Below, piece after piece: positions 24,164 through 35,700 of a stretch of DNA of 64,000 nucleotides. Made by a program: the position numbers and the translations under genes. The stretch comes from Saussurea involucrata (taxonomy: Eukaryota > Streptophyta > Magnoliopsida > Asterales > Asteraceae). The notes under the pieces are model-generated. The model saw only the letters and a list, made by a program, of their open reading frames with translations, did not search any database and was not told the origin of the DNA. The stretch's first letter is position 1. Each line of letters begins with the position of its first letter. The stretch is taken from positions 153,315,429 to 153,379,428 of the forward strand of contig CM066314.1 of NCBI GenBank assembly GCA_033807775.1, in the 5' to 3' direction.

Positions 24164-24421
24164 AAAGGGTCGTTTTATCGGCAAGAGTCAACTCTCCCTC
24201 ACTTACATTATCAGGTACATTAATTGGTCATCAAAATGAATTGCGGGTAAACATCATTTACCTCATAAGTGTTAACCGACCGGATAAGACTCTTTTCCCT
24301 CACTTACTGGGTAAGATTATCGGCCCTTGCTATGCCTTTTACCAGGTAAGATTCTCGGACTATGCCATACTCGCCCGGTAAAGTAAGTGATACACGATTA
24401 GCGTTTGATAAACGACCCCTT
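24164..24421. mobile_element. MITE with AGGGTCGTTT termini
   Basis: The left end AAGGGTCGTTTTATC and right end GATAAACGACCCCTT are inverted repeats. Inside are repeated GGTAAGATTCTCGG and CCGGTAAGTAAG-like motifs. Related copies are at about 52,957-53,222 and 56,993-57,377, with a partial one at about 33,772-33,870. The terminus style suggests hAT but no convincing 8-bp duplication is visible. Confidence 0.7.
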
Positions 24422-24765
24422 AAATGAAGAGTCAACAACAATTAACCACAACTGATGATACCTTATACATTCATTCAATCAAAATATCATGCAAAAATGT
24501 CGATCTTTACCAAACTCGCATTACGTTACATCGAAAACGTTTGTCACTGCTACCACTCTATCTTCAAACCGTTCCATATATCAAGAGTTACATCCATGGT
24601 GACTGCATCCAATTCCAACTTTGGGTGTTTATTTCAAACGCATTTGACATCTTTGCTGACGTTTGAAGCCTTAAATTACTGGGAGACTGGGTTCTACTAG
24701 TAACCTAGATACTAGATACCACTGGACCAATGACCCTTTTCGTCAGTTTACACAATCTTTCATCT

Positions 24766-27700
24766 TTAGCTCACTCCCCATACCTGCAAATCAACATAAA
24801 CTACCATTATATTGACAGCGAAATCTTCTGAAACTTCCATAAATTAATAGATTTCCGATTAGAATTTACGTGAAGTTTGCTATCGGAGGTTCCGATCACT
24901 AATACATCTTCATCGTTGTTGACATCCATGCACACAACTTTACAATTTGTACCGGTTTGTAGTGTTTCTTTTCTAGTAACTTTATTTCGACACCATACAT
25001 CCACGGTCCCCGTTTTACCACCAAAGTAAATAAACTCTGAGCTAATCGCCATTGCGCGTACTTCACTTGTCAACGTCACAGATTGGACCAGACTGTAAGT
25101 CGAAGCACTCCATGTCTTCGAAAAAAGAATGAAATAATCAGTTCAAGAAATAAGGAGTCGCCTCAATTCAGTACAACAAAATCAGCTTTATAGGACGCCA
25201 AATATGTTTAAATGTCCTAATAGTCTGTTTTATAGAATTTGGGACTTTACAATTGTGAGTCTTTTGTAAAGGTGTTACAGTAATTAATAAAACATAGCAC
25301 ATTTCTTAAATAAAACGTTCTATTTGGATTTTTATATGACATTATTCGAAAAAATGTTGTATAAAAAGAAGTGTATTATAAAAAGATCTATTCATAGGAC
25401 ACATATTAAGGCTATGTTTGGCAAACTAGCTGATAAGCTAGTTGGTAGCTGATAAGCTAGTTGGTAGCTGATAAGCTAGTTGGTAGCTGATAAGCTAGTT
25501 GGTAGCTGATAAGCTAGCTGTTGACTGATAAGCTAGCTGATGAAAAAGTGACGTTTGGCAAAAGTAACTTATAAGAATGTAAAATGACCAAAAAGGACAT
25601 CTTCAAATATTTATCAATTACAAATTTAATTATGTAATTAAAACAAACTTATAACAATATAATATGTTAATTAATACAACCAATGTAACAAATAAAAATT
25701 AAATAATATAATATGTTAATTAAAAGAAATTTAAAACTTATTATTATATATATACTATAAATTTTGAATTTGTTAAAACAAGTTTAGAAAAAAAATATAT
25801 TAACTTATGATTTTAAATAATCGTTACATATAATATAAAAAAATAATCAAATAATAATTAAAATATAATATTAATTGATAATTAAAATATATTCATTAAT
25901 ATTAAAAAATAAATAAATATAATTTATATGATTAACAATAATTCTAAATAATTAAAATTTAATATAAATGTATAATTAAAATTTAATTTAATAATTTTCA
26001 GTTAATATTAATTAATATTATTTAAAAAATTAATATTTATTAATAATAATAGTTAGTAAATAATAATAAGGGGTAATATTGGAATATTCACAAAAAGCTA
26101 CTAAAACGCTACTCTAAGTAGCGTTTCAAAAAGCTAGCTTATGGTCATCCAAACATGTACCTCAAAAAAAGCTAGCTTATAAACTAGCTTATAAGCTAGT
26201 TTTTTTTTGCCAAACAATGCCTATATAAGTGCCCTGTTAAATAAAAGCTATCAGGACATGGCAGAGGTTCAAATGAAAAGACTAAATATGGTGAGAAGGT
26301 TTATATATGAATCATTGAAGAAAATCCATTTGAGATGCATGTGAACTCATATGAATAATCTGTAATATAGGTTTACATATGCATCTTCAAATGAATTTTT
26401 CAGGATTTTTTAGTGATTCACATATGAATCTACCCTTCGCACAATCTCACCATATTTAGCTTTCTCATTTGAATCTCCCACTACTCAAATATGTGGGATA
26501 ACACTTTTACCTAGAACACACAATTATTTGGTCATATAAACTTAAGTCCTGTAAGACAGTCCATTAGGACATTTAGACATATTTGACATTCTATAAACTC
26601 GATTTTGTTGTAGTGCCAGTAGTTGTACCTTGAATGTAGTTCCTTCTATAGAAGAGCTGACCGCGTATATCATTCCATCATGAACTTGCAAGACATAGAC
26701 TTGATTTGCTTTCGCCAGTAGTTTTCTTGCACCGTTTTGAATGGATTTCAGTGTTCCGGTTGCCAAATCGATTTCCTGAAAAGGGTTTTCGAGATCGATT
26801 ATAAGGAGATTTAAGATTGGAAAGAAAACCCGGAACCATGAACCATTCGACACCTGAATGCTATTATCTTTACACCCTGAATACAATCTCCCATTTACAA
26901 GATCCAAACACTTGACATCTTTGCTTGGATTCAGTAACTTGGATGCTCCATTCCATGAATTAACCTGATAAAAGAAGGTAAACACAAATTATCACGATGA
27001 TATTCTATCCACTACGATAAAATCGGTTTTATAGGACGTCCAAGATGTCTAAATGTTATAATAGAGTGTTTTATAGGACTTAAATTTATCGGACCAAACA
27101 ATTGTTCCTGGATGTTAGGATGTATTCTAACATCCTAACAAGTTTTTGAAGATACTTTTGAAATAAAGTGTCCCTTTAGGTTTCTTAATTATGCGACACT
27201 TTTGAGAAATTTCTTATAGAACGCTATTGTCATATAAAATGTCTAATAGGACACTTTTTTTCAAAATTGTACCAAAAAACTTGTTAAAACGCCCAAAAGC
27301 GTCTTGTCTGTAACACATTTACATATGAAACATATGAATTGTTTGGTCTTATAAACCAAAGTTTTTTTAGGACATTTAGAAAAATATTTGGCATCCTATA
27401 AAGTCGATTTTATTGCTATGATCTTTGAGTTGTACCTTGATTCCGACACCTTGAGGAATAAAACATGAGATGTTGTTTGCAACTAGTAGATTGTTAACAT
27501 GGTCCTTCACATCATAAACTTCTTCGCAATTGATGCCTTCCTTGTCGATAGACCATGCCTGCTCGATAACATCAGACACTATGCGTCAAAGTCGTAGATT
27601 TTATAATTCATGGAGTCACAACAACAAAATCGGTTTTATAGGACTTCAAATATGTCTATATATCATAATAGATCGACTTCATAATTGGACTTAAGTTTAT

Positions 27701-30283
27701 AGGACCAAACAATTATGGATCCTATATAAAGATGTTGCAATAAGTTGATATGACGTTTTGTATCCCCTAAACAAGTTTTTTATGGTACTTTGAAATAAAA
27801 TTTTATATGACATTATTTGAAAAAGTGTCCGCCACTTGTCAAAAATATCAATAAGAAAGCTAATAAGACAATTTATTTCAAAAGTGTGATGAAAAATATT
27901 TGTTAGGATGCCCATAATACGTTCTAACATCACATTATAACACATTATTCATAGCTATAAACTAGGGTCCTATGAATCAGTCTATTAGGATATTTAGACA
28001 TATTTGGCGTCCTATAAAACCAATTTTGTGGTAGTATGTTTTTCAAGATCTTCGGAACAAAAGACTTTCTTACCCTTATAGTTTTATCATGTGAACCGCT
28101 ATATAGGGTATTCCCCGATGGTAGAACGGTCAAGCTAGTGACTGCCTTTGTATGTTCTCGAAACTCCTGAGTAAGACTTAGTATACTACCTTTACAAGTC
28201 CAGATCTTCGTCATGTTGCCAGAATTTAAAGAAACAAACCTTTTATAAGTTCTAATGGAAGATGATAGATATAGATTTATGTGTGTATATATATATCTAA
28301 TTACACCTGATGAAAATAAAAGAATTACCTTTATCATACCATCTGAATGGCCCGAAAAGATCTTGTCTTCATAGCATGCTATCGATGCAACAACTCCATT
28401 TATGCTGCAATCTTCTTGGACCAATTCTGTATGATTCCACAATTCCTGATGCCAGAAAGAAGGGGGTTACAACGCATGTAGAAGTGAAATGGACTAAGTC
28501 CTACCGATGTGGGGCTCTAACACGCCCCCTCCAACGAAGACTAGACGGGCACAAATTAGTGTGTCGAGAGGGGAAAAATGCGTATAGATTGCCCTAATGT
28601 GTCAGGCCGTAGAGTGGTAGACTTTCACTCTAATACTAAGTGAAAATATGTGGAACACCAGATTAATATCCAAAGAGCTCTTGAGAAGTGAAATGGTCTA
28701 CGTCTAGCTGATGTGAGACTCTAACAAGAAAACCTAGTGAGTAGTTAGGACGATATATCTCGTGTTTTTCTGAAAAAGTGTAGAAGCCCATTAGATTACT
28801 CTCCAAAAGAGCCCTTGAAAAGATGAGAGTTCTGACATATATAAAATAATAGAAGAGACTGTCCAAATCTAGTTGATGTGGGATTCTAATAGTTTTGATC
28901 GTACGTGTTCAATATGTTCTTCTTGATATTGTTCTGAAGCATGATATATCTAAAAACAAGTAACTTACAGCACTAGATTCACTTCCTTCTGAAAAAACCT
29001 TGAGCATTTCAAATGCTACGGTAGAGGATTTCTTGAATTTTCTGAGACCCTTAAGGATATCCTTCACGTGAATGGTAATATCGCGTAGCCCATCTAAGTT
29101 CCGAAAAAATGAAGTTTAGTAACTATGTGTAACACAACAAAAATCGGCTTTATAAGATGCCAAATATGTCTAAATGTCATAGTAGACTACTCTATAGAGC
29201 TTAAATTTATAGAACCAAATAATTGTATGCGTTCTATGTAAAGTGTTACAATAAGTAGATATGAAGCTTTTGGGTATCCTGACAAGTTTTTAGGACACTT
29301 CTGAAATAAAAAGTTTATTAGTCTTTTTATATGACATTATTTGAAAAATGTCGTATAAAAAGATATATTCATAGGACACTCTTTAAAAGTGTCCTATAAG
29401 AAAACTAATAGGAACTTTATTTCAAAAGTATTCTAAAAACTTCTTAGGGTGTCCAAATACGTTGTAACATCCCATTATAATACCTTTATATATGACACAC
29501 AATTTTTGGTATTATAAACTTAAGTCATATAAAGCAGTATATTAGAATATATATACATATTTAGATTTTATAAAGACGATTTTGTTGTAGTGGTGTTTTA
29601 ACAAATATGCTAACCGGGGTCATGAATGAAGCTACTAAGAGCAAGCATGGAAAGAGCTTTATCTTCGGTATCTTTTGCTGATTTGAAGATCGACACAAAG
29701 CGCTTAAGCAAGCAAACTCGGGCCGCTCCTTGAACTCCCATGTCAGGAAGAAGAGTGAGCATGTGTAGAAGCCACGTTGCAATCACAAAACACGCCGAAC
29801 ATATCTCTACATATCTACTCTTCAATCCTTCTGATAAAGCCTCGAAAATTAGACCAACCTCATGGTTCACTAAAACAAATGCCATCTTTATCTCCCATTC
29901 TTGGGCAGCTTTCTCTTCTTCCTAAAACAGAATGTCAAACAAGTGAATCTCTAGTGTACGTTCTACAAAACCAGATATAGTTATGTCAGAATATGTGGAA
30001 CCCCCATTAGATTACTCTTAAAAAAAAGCGTGTTTAACATATATTGAGAAGAAATAATCCAAGTCTAGCTGATATGAGACTCTACACGCCTCCTCCAATG
30101 AGGTTAGCTAGAAGGGCATAGATCGTCCGGAAGTGTTGAGAGGGGGCTAGACGAGTATAGATTGCCCCAGAGTGTCGGGTTTTTAGAGTGGTAGATTTTG
30201 GCTCTGATACCATGTAAGAATATGAGGAATCCTATCAAATTACTGTTCAAATGAGCCCTTGAGCAGATAAGAGAGAGGTTCCA

Positions 30284-30323
<40 letters not shown>

Positions 30324-32715
30324 CTAACAAACGATATACAAGAAGAAGAAAGAAAAAATGAATATCAGAAGAAACAAAACCAGCAAACTAAAACGAACCA
30401 TAGTTTCTTGAACATCTCCAGAAATGCCCGCAAGTTGTTCCTTCCGCATAGATCTATCGGTTTTGTTTAGTACTCCGGCACGTTTAAGAAGAAATTTGCG
30501 AACAAGGGGCTTCCCAGAATAAGAGAATCTCCCTTGAAGGGCCAAAAGTGTATCAGCCGCTGCGATTTGAGCAGGGGGAGAGTCTGAATTCTTAAGACAC
30601 GATATAAGATTATCTATTGCCTCTTCTCTATAGATGCTCATCTTTCTTGGTTCCGCCTGCAAACCGCATTGTATTTCTCGTACTCTTCAAATTCAAATTT
30701 GCATTCATATGGTATATGTAGGTATGTAGAGAATACAACATAATCAACATTATAAGATGTCAAATATGTCTAAATATATTAATAGACGACTATGCTATAT
30801 AGGTCCAAAAGTTTGTGTGTCATATGTGAAGGTGTTACAATATGTTACAACGCTTTTCGGCATTCTAATAATTTTTTTTAGCACATTTCACAAATCTCTT
30901 GTGAAAACCAGTGTCCAATAAAAATGTGTTCGTAAGACATTAATTTCTCAAACGTAAAAAGCTAATAGGACACTTTATTTCAAAAGTGTCACATGATTGT
31001 TTTGGTTCTGTAAATCTTAAGTCCTATAAAACAATCTATTAGGACATTTAGACATCTTTGACATCCTGTAAAACAAGTTTTATTGTAGTGAGATATAGTG
31101 TGTCGAACCAGAAGGTCTAGTTGAAGAAGGAGACCAGCAACAACCGGGCATTGATCGGTGGGAGCTGTTTGTAGATATATGAGGAGGGTATGCATTGTAC
31201 TAAAAGTGCCTTCATCCTTTATGATATGGAGGATTTGATCATTAAATGTTCTCCTAATGAAAGAAACAAAAAAAAACAGAGAATCCCAAATCATCAGAAT
31301 TCTAACATACATATATATATATAGAGAGAGGTGGTGGGGTTGTTACTTGTTAGGAACCCAAAATCAATTAGAAATCCTTGAACCGCCCACATTGGGCCAC
31401 CTGTCCTTTTTCATGATTATTATTCATAATGAATATGAAAGTGTTCATGATGAATATGTCATGTATCGTGTTATGGGCGGTTCCCGGGTCCTAATCCATT
31501 TTTAGGTTCCTAACGAACCTGTCATACATATATGTATATATATCTATATGTAAATCTTCAACATATATTTGGAAATAGATACCTGTTTAGTTTAACTAAT
31601 TCCAAAAGAAATTGCACGATTTCAAACCGCTCTCTGTCATCGGCCTCAAGAAAACTCTCCAAAACCGGAGCAAGTTCAGCCTTATCAGCAATCATATTCC
31701 TACACTTTCCGTCTTCCTGAATGCATCTCAACAGTATACGCACGGCTCCAATTCTTTCTTCCGTCCAATCTGATTGTAAGCTCCTAATAACACATTCAAT
31801 CGCCTTCCCCGAGATTAAACTTCTAACAACTTCAGAAACGATACCACTTTCGTCACTTGCAATAATCTGGCCCAAAAGTAGAACCGAAGCAGCCTTCGGT
31901 TTCACACACATCTTTAGAAACTCATCCTCTTTCTTCTGAACAACATTTAAAAGAGCATTCACCATATCTATCTCAAGAAAGCTAGAAATCGAAGGTTTCA
32001 ACAGATAGATTAAAACAACAGCCTCAAATAAACCTTTCTTGAAAAGGGAAACTATGCATTCGACATCGGAATAAACCCTTGTTAGAGTCGAAATCACACC
32101 GCCATCTCTAGAACCCAGCTCAGAAAGTAGAAAAACCGTGGTTACCAAAACTCGGGTGTCAACCGAATTGAACAAAATCTCAACAAATCCATTGATAACG
32201 GGTGGTTTTGAGAGCATATTCTGGACCTCCACTTCCATATTCGCTTCTTTCCAGAATCTTTCAATTCTAAGAACCGCCATTTCCGCCTTTTCTAGAACCT
32301 GTGAAGTACAAAGATCGGTAATCACAACTCTGAGTTCATTAATCGTGCCATCTGTAGTTGCTCGACTGATGACACTTTTGGGTGATATCAATCGAGGGGT
32401 ATTATCGTCATTCTTGTTTTCTAGATTCTGAAACTGGGATTCATTGACATTTCTGGGTGTCAATTCTTTCCAGCTAGAAATCAACCTTTTGAGCACATAA
32501 TTAGTTTTAGGAAGTTGAACGTTGTGAAGCTTCTGGTGAGTAATCGGGCACGTGGAGTTTCCTCTTTCTATCCATTTCTGGATAGCTTTACGTTCGTATG
32601 TTTGACCAGTTTCTAGAGTGACCGGATCACTAAATATAAGGGTCGTTATTGGACATACGAAATCTTTAGGTGGAGTATGCTTTCCGCCACTAATCTTGCT
32701 CTCGATTTCTTCCAT
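24766..32715 (-). CDS. U-box / ARM / WD40 E3 ubiquitin ligase, LIN/CERBERUS-like
   Basis: Twelve exons join in phase (minus strand): 32715-31583, 31253-31109, 30656-30399, 29921-29615, 29093-28969, 28445-28329, 28205-28074, 27558-27436, 26964-26854, 26775-26629, 25115-24870 and 24783-24766. They predict 953 residues. A U-box (DFVCPIT, DPVTLETGQTYER, STCPITHQKL) spans residues about 15-90. ARM-like helices follow to about 650. The exons from 28,445 on each encode roughly one WD40 blade (for example SGSHDKTI), ending VWGVS. U-box proteins recruit a ubiquitin-loaded E2, and WD40 blades usually bind the substrate. Legume LIN/CERBERUS is needed for rhizobial infection threads; the role here is unknown. 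The long N-terminal region of legume LIN is absent. The acceptor at 28,206 is the least certain junction. An in-frame upstream ATG at 32,745 is an alternative start. Confidence 0.9.
25409..26222. mobile_element. hAT-like MITE with CTAGCTTATAAGCTAG termini
   Basis: The left end AGGCTATGTTTGGC and right end GCCAAACAATGCCT are inverted, followed internally by AAGCTAG/CTAGCTT motifs. A 19-bp unit (AGCTGATAAGCTAGTTGGT) is repeated four to five times just inside the left end. The centre is very AT-rich. A related element is in AIM1 intron 11 (49,733-51,129). hAT assignment is by terminus style, as no 8-bp duplication is clear. Confidence 0.75.
26268..26478. repeat. Imperfect palindrome/hairpin element
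   Basis: The left arm TTCAAATGA..GACTAAATATGGTGAG is mirrored by CTCACCATATTTAGC..TCATTTGAA at the right end. The inversion continues inward through TATATGAATCA and TGATTCACATATGAATC. It could fold end to end. Confidence 0.8.
27010..27420. mobile_element. CACTA-type MITE copy B (LIN-like intron 8)
   Basis: It starts CACTACGATAAAATCGG and ends with the inverted CGATTTTATTGCTATG. A 3-bp duplication atc lies at 27,007-27,009 and 27,421-27,423, the CACTA hallmark. The right end is about 15 bases from the exon 8 donor. Confidence 0.87.
27617..28036. mobile_element. CACTA-type MITE copy C (LIN-like intron 7)
   Basis: It starts CACAACAACAAAATCGG and ends near CCAATTTTGTGGTAGT. It shares the TTTATAGGAC and GACATATTTGGC subterminal blocks with copy B. 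The right end is about 37 bases from the exon 7 donor. Target duplication unclear. Confidence 0.8.
28446..28910 (-). mobile_element. TRIM-like element fragments (LIN-like intron 5)
   Basis: GGCTCTAACACGCCCCCTCCAACG (LTR end plus inverted purine tract) is followed by about 140 bp of internal sequence, then an LTR copy at about 28,639-28,733 (TGAAAATATGTGG...GACTCTAACA). Another diverged LTR copy lies at about 28,778-28,893. It is similar throughout to the element at 29,984-30,329. It fills most of the intron. Confidence 0.68.
29130..29592. mobile_element. CACTA-type MITE copy D (LIN-like intron 4)
   Basis: The left end TAACACAACAAAAATCGG and right end CGATTTTGTTGTAGTG are inverted. A 3-bp duplication gtg lies at 29,127-29,129 and 29,593-29,595. 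The right end is 22 bases from the exon 4 donor. Confidence 0.85.
29984..30329 (-). mobile_element. TRIM element (LIN-like intron 3)
   Basis: There are two short LTRs, about 29,984-30,087 (TGTCAGAATATGTGG...GACTCTACA) and about 30,213-30,329 (TGTAAGAATATGAGG...ATCTAACA). They flank about 125 bp of internal sequence. A minus-strand primer site GCTCTGATACCA (30,201-30,212) abuts the right LTR, and an inverted purine tract (CGCCTCCTCCAA) abuts the left one. The right LTR holds a CA/TA microsatellite. Target duplication not evident. Confidence 0.77.
30287..30323. repeat. (CA)n(TA)n microsatellite
   Basis: Uninterrupted CA dinucleotides pass into TA dinucleotides within LIN-like intron 3. Confidence 0.95.
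30731..31090. mobile_element. CACTA-type MITE copy E (LIN-like intron 2)
   Basis: The left end GAATACAACATAATCAAC and right end GTTTTATTGTAGTG are inverted. A 3-bp duplication aga lies at 30,728-30,730 and 31,091-31,093. The right end is 18 bases from the exon 2 donor. Confidence 0.85.
31346..31514. repeat. Inverted repeat in LIN-like intron 1
   Basis: GTTAGGAACC and AACCGCCCA are mirrored by GGGCGGTT and GGTTCCTAAC with a spacer of about 85 bp. A small palindromic MITE flanked by TA-rich sequence. Confidence 0.6.
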
Positions 32716-33106
32716 TAGTACAATAAGAAAGAAGAATCTATGCAAGAAAAAGAACTAGTTTCTGAACCTTGAGTCCTCCTTACCTAGATTTCTACAAAAA
32801 GGGTGGTTTTCGATTCTAGATTTTGGTTACAGTCCAAGAAAGCCATTGTTTATGATCGGTTTTGTTTAGAAATCTTTCGTTAGTTAATTACGACGATATT
32901 CTTCTTCGGAAAATCAGTCCGGCAAGACGAAAATATTATGTTTTTCTTGTAGTTATCGATTAACACCTCTATTTCGGCATCAGAATCTAAGGATAATTAA
33001 AGTCCAGCAACAAATTAATGTTTTCTTGAATTAGAATCTTTATCCGGTATGATCGATTTCTTTGAAGATAATTTTCCAGGTAAAAAAAGATGGAAACTCG
33101 TAGAAA

Positions 33107-33562
33107 GTTTTGGCAACAAAATTGGATTTATAAGACATTTAAAACGTCCAAGTGTCTTAATAGAATGACTTATAAGGTTTAAGTTTGCAAGACCAAACAT
33201 TAAAACATCCTATCTAAAATGTTACAATAGGTTTATGGAACGTTTTTTTGGCCTTTTAACAAATCTTTTAGAATATTTTAAAAATAAGATCTCATGTTAG
33301 CTATTTTATAGGACAATATTTGAAAAACTGATCCATAAAATTGGGTTTATTGGACACTTCTCAAACATATCATATAAAATAGTTAATACGACATTTTTTT
33401 TAAAATGGACTAAAAACGTACAAAAACGTTTTATAAATCTATTGTAACACTTTTAGATGAAAAAAAAATTATTGTATAATCCTATAAACTTAAGTGCTAT
33501 AAAATATTCTATTTAAACACTTGGACATTATAGGTGTTTTATAAACTTAATTTTATTAGAGT
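33107..33562. mobile_element. CACTA-type MITE copy F, upstream of the LIN-like gene
   Basis: GGCAACAAAATTGGATTTATAAGAC is mirrored by the right terminal TTATAAACTTAATTTTATTAGAGTA, with the same subterminal blocks as the intronic copies. More diverged. It lies about 400 bp upstream of the predicted start codon. Confidence 0.75.
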
Positions 33563-34283
33563 ATATTTTCGTTTTCTTTTATTATAAATTGTTTTTATTA
33601 ATTTGATTGGTGAATAGGAAAAATACGTGGGTTTTGTACCAGGAGATCTTTATTATTTTGGCTTTGTTGGTTTGGATATCGAATTTTATCCTTCTAAAAG
33701 ATCAAACAAGGTAGATTGACTTTATCCAATCGGGACAAAAAAATGTATTTCATTATTCAAATGAGAAATAAGGGTCATTTATCAAACACTTATCTGGGTA
33801 AGCGTTCACCAAGTTACATTACCTATCGGATTAATATGGCAAGAAACAAAAAGCTTACTCGATAAGAACGAATGCAAGTGAGGGCGACGACTCTTTGCTC
33901 CTCCCCTGTTCCTCTTCCGATCTGCCACAAAAACAAAACCACCCCTACCCACCGATATCTTCCCTCTCTGGTCGATACTCCACCATCTCCTGCCACAAAA
34001 ACAAAACCAAAATCGGTTTAAGATTTTGGTTTTGGATTGGATTGTAATTGTAATTTTTATTTTTATTTTAGCTTTAGTTTAGATTTTGGTTTTGAATTTT
34101 GGGTTTGGATTTTGGTTTTGGCTTTGGATTGTGTTTTGAGAGATAACCGAAGGTTCGCGGAGAAGATGACCGCATGTTCACCGAAGAAGATGACCGGACG
34201 TTCATGGAAGACTATTACTGTTACTGTAGGTAGGTTGTTCACGGGGTTCCAAAAAATGGTTTAAGACGAGTGGCAATAATGTA
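33563..34283. other. Intergenic; partial MITE only
   Basis: Contains GGGTCATTTATCAAACAC at about 33,772, one end of the GGGTCGTTT MITE family. Also contains T/G-rich low-complexity sequence around 34,030-34,130. No gene seen. Confidence 0.5.
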
Positions 34284-35193
34284 GGGGAAATTGACACAAA
34301 TAGCCAAATCCAATTGGAATAGTGAGAAAATAGTCATTTTATCTCCCACTTTACCAAAATAGCCATGGGTCCGCACTCCGACCCGACCCGGTCCAGTGCG
34401 GACCGCAATGACCAGGTAAAAGACAAAAAAACCGACGAAGTTGGACTCTAGAACCGCAATTGCGAAGCTGGCTCCGCAATTGCGGACCTGGCTAAGCAAT
34501 TGCGGACCAGGTAAAAGACAAAAAAACCTAAAAAAAAATTCAAAACCCTTCCAAAAAATTAAAACTGGGTCAAAACGAAAATTAGCAAAACCAAACTGCA
34601 CGAGCTTTCGTGTCCACAGGTCGCGCCTACACACAAGTTCGGCGATTTTAGCTTACGAAATCCTCAATCGGCACCCCCCTGCGCGCAGGTAGGTGTTGGA
34701 GTAAAACTATTCAAATGAGCTTGTAAACCCCTCACACTTTCATGGTTATAAACCATTAAGGTTTTACTCTTTCTTCCTATGTGGGATGCATTCTCACACC
34801 CACTTGGTTTTTGCTAATTTAATCCAAGTACTCAACTTTGAGTATCAATATCTCACTCACACATACTCCGTTTTGGACACATTATGCATCGTTTCGAAGC
34901 TCTCATATAGGAGAACACAAACCCACTAAGAGCTAATTATATATAATACATATATATGTATTTAAATGTGTCCAAAGTTCGTTTTGACCCAGTTTTAATT
35001 TTTTGGAAGGGTTCGTGAAGAATGTTTGTTTTTAAAAAAAAAAATAGGGTCAGGTCCGCAATTGCTTAGCCTGCTCCGCAATTGCGGAGCCAGCTTCGCA
35101 ATTGCTCAGCCATTGGCTGTTTTGGTAAAGTGAGAGAGAAAATGGCTATTTTCTCACTATCCCACTTGAATTTGGCTATTTGTGTCAATAGTT
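34284..35193. mobile_element. Mutator-type non-autonomous element with an inserted sequence
   Basis: The left GGGGAAATTGACACAAATAGCC and right GGCTATTTGTGTCAA ends are inverted. Further in, GGTCCGCAATTGC.. motifs and AAAAATTAAAACTGGGTCAAAACG versus CGTTTTGACCCAG are also mirrored. About 285 bp in the centre (about 34,694-34,975, starting TGTTGGAGTAAAAC) interrupts the palindrome and may be a solo LTR or TRIM. The terminus resembles that of the MULE at 35,361. Confidence 0.72.
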
Positions 35194-35360
35194 TATAGTT
35201 ACTTTTAATAGAAATAAGGCACAATCCTAAAAGGAGTAAAATGCCCTTTAGGCAGGAACCAAATTCGTTCGTTTTTGCATCTCAATGGTAAAACTGTAAT
35301 TTTTAAACTGTAGGGATCAAATGTGATGTAATCAAGAAACCATAGGGAAGTTTATTATTA

Positions 35361-35700
35361 GGGAAATTAATTAAAATACCCAAAGTCAAACCAACTGTTA
35401 CCAAAATACCCTAAAATTTTTCAATTTTGCAAAAATACCCAAAATACCCGCGATGGGGTCCTGCGATCGCGGGATACGCTGACGTGGCACGTATTTTGGG
35501 CACAAATGCCCCGCGAAGCCCCTAAACTTTGGCCGCGGTGCACTTTTGGTCCCTGCGATGGCCCGCGATGGCCCGCGATGGGTCAAAATTTACAGTTTTG
35601 GTCCCTGCGATGGCCCGCGATGGCCCGCGATGGCCCGCGATGGCCCGCGATGGGTCAAAATTTACAGTTTTGGTCCCTGAAAATTTACACTTTCAGCCCC
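35361..35700 (+). repeat. Left TIR of MULE
   Basis: Mirrors 39,403-39,688. It differs by an expansion of the 10-bp GCGATGGCCC unit (about 35,556-35,655), which the right TIR lacks. Confidence 0.92.

Larger units (their letters stand above)
25169..26615. mobile_element. CACTA-type MITE copy A (LIN-like intron 10), with nested insertions
   Basis: The left terminus CAGTACAACAAAATCAGC and the right terminus (reverse complement CACTACAACAAAATCGAG) are inverted. The subterminal TTTATAGGAC and GTCTAAATGTCCTAATAG blocks are shared with the other copies. It is split by a hAT-like MITE (25,409-26,222) and a hairpin element (about 26,268-26,478). It nearly fills the 1.5 kb intron, ending about 13 bases from the 5' splice site. 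Confidence 0.82.

Noticed and set aside
24424..24700. Two overlapping frames of about 80 codons beyond the LIN-like 3' end
   Set aside because: They lie just downstream of the gene on the opposite strand, have no motif and overlap each other.
34441..34692. 83-codon frame in the GCAATTGCGG region
   Set aside because: It lies in the palindromic Mutator-type element, with an antisense frame over the same bases. No protein features.
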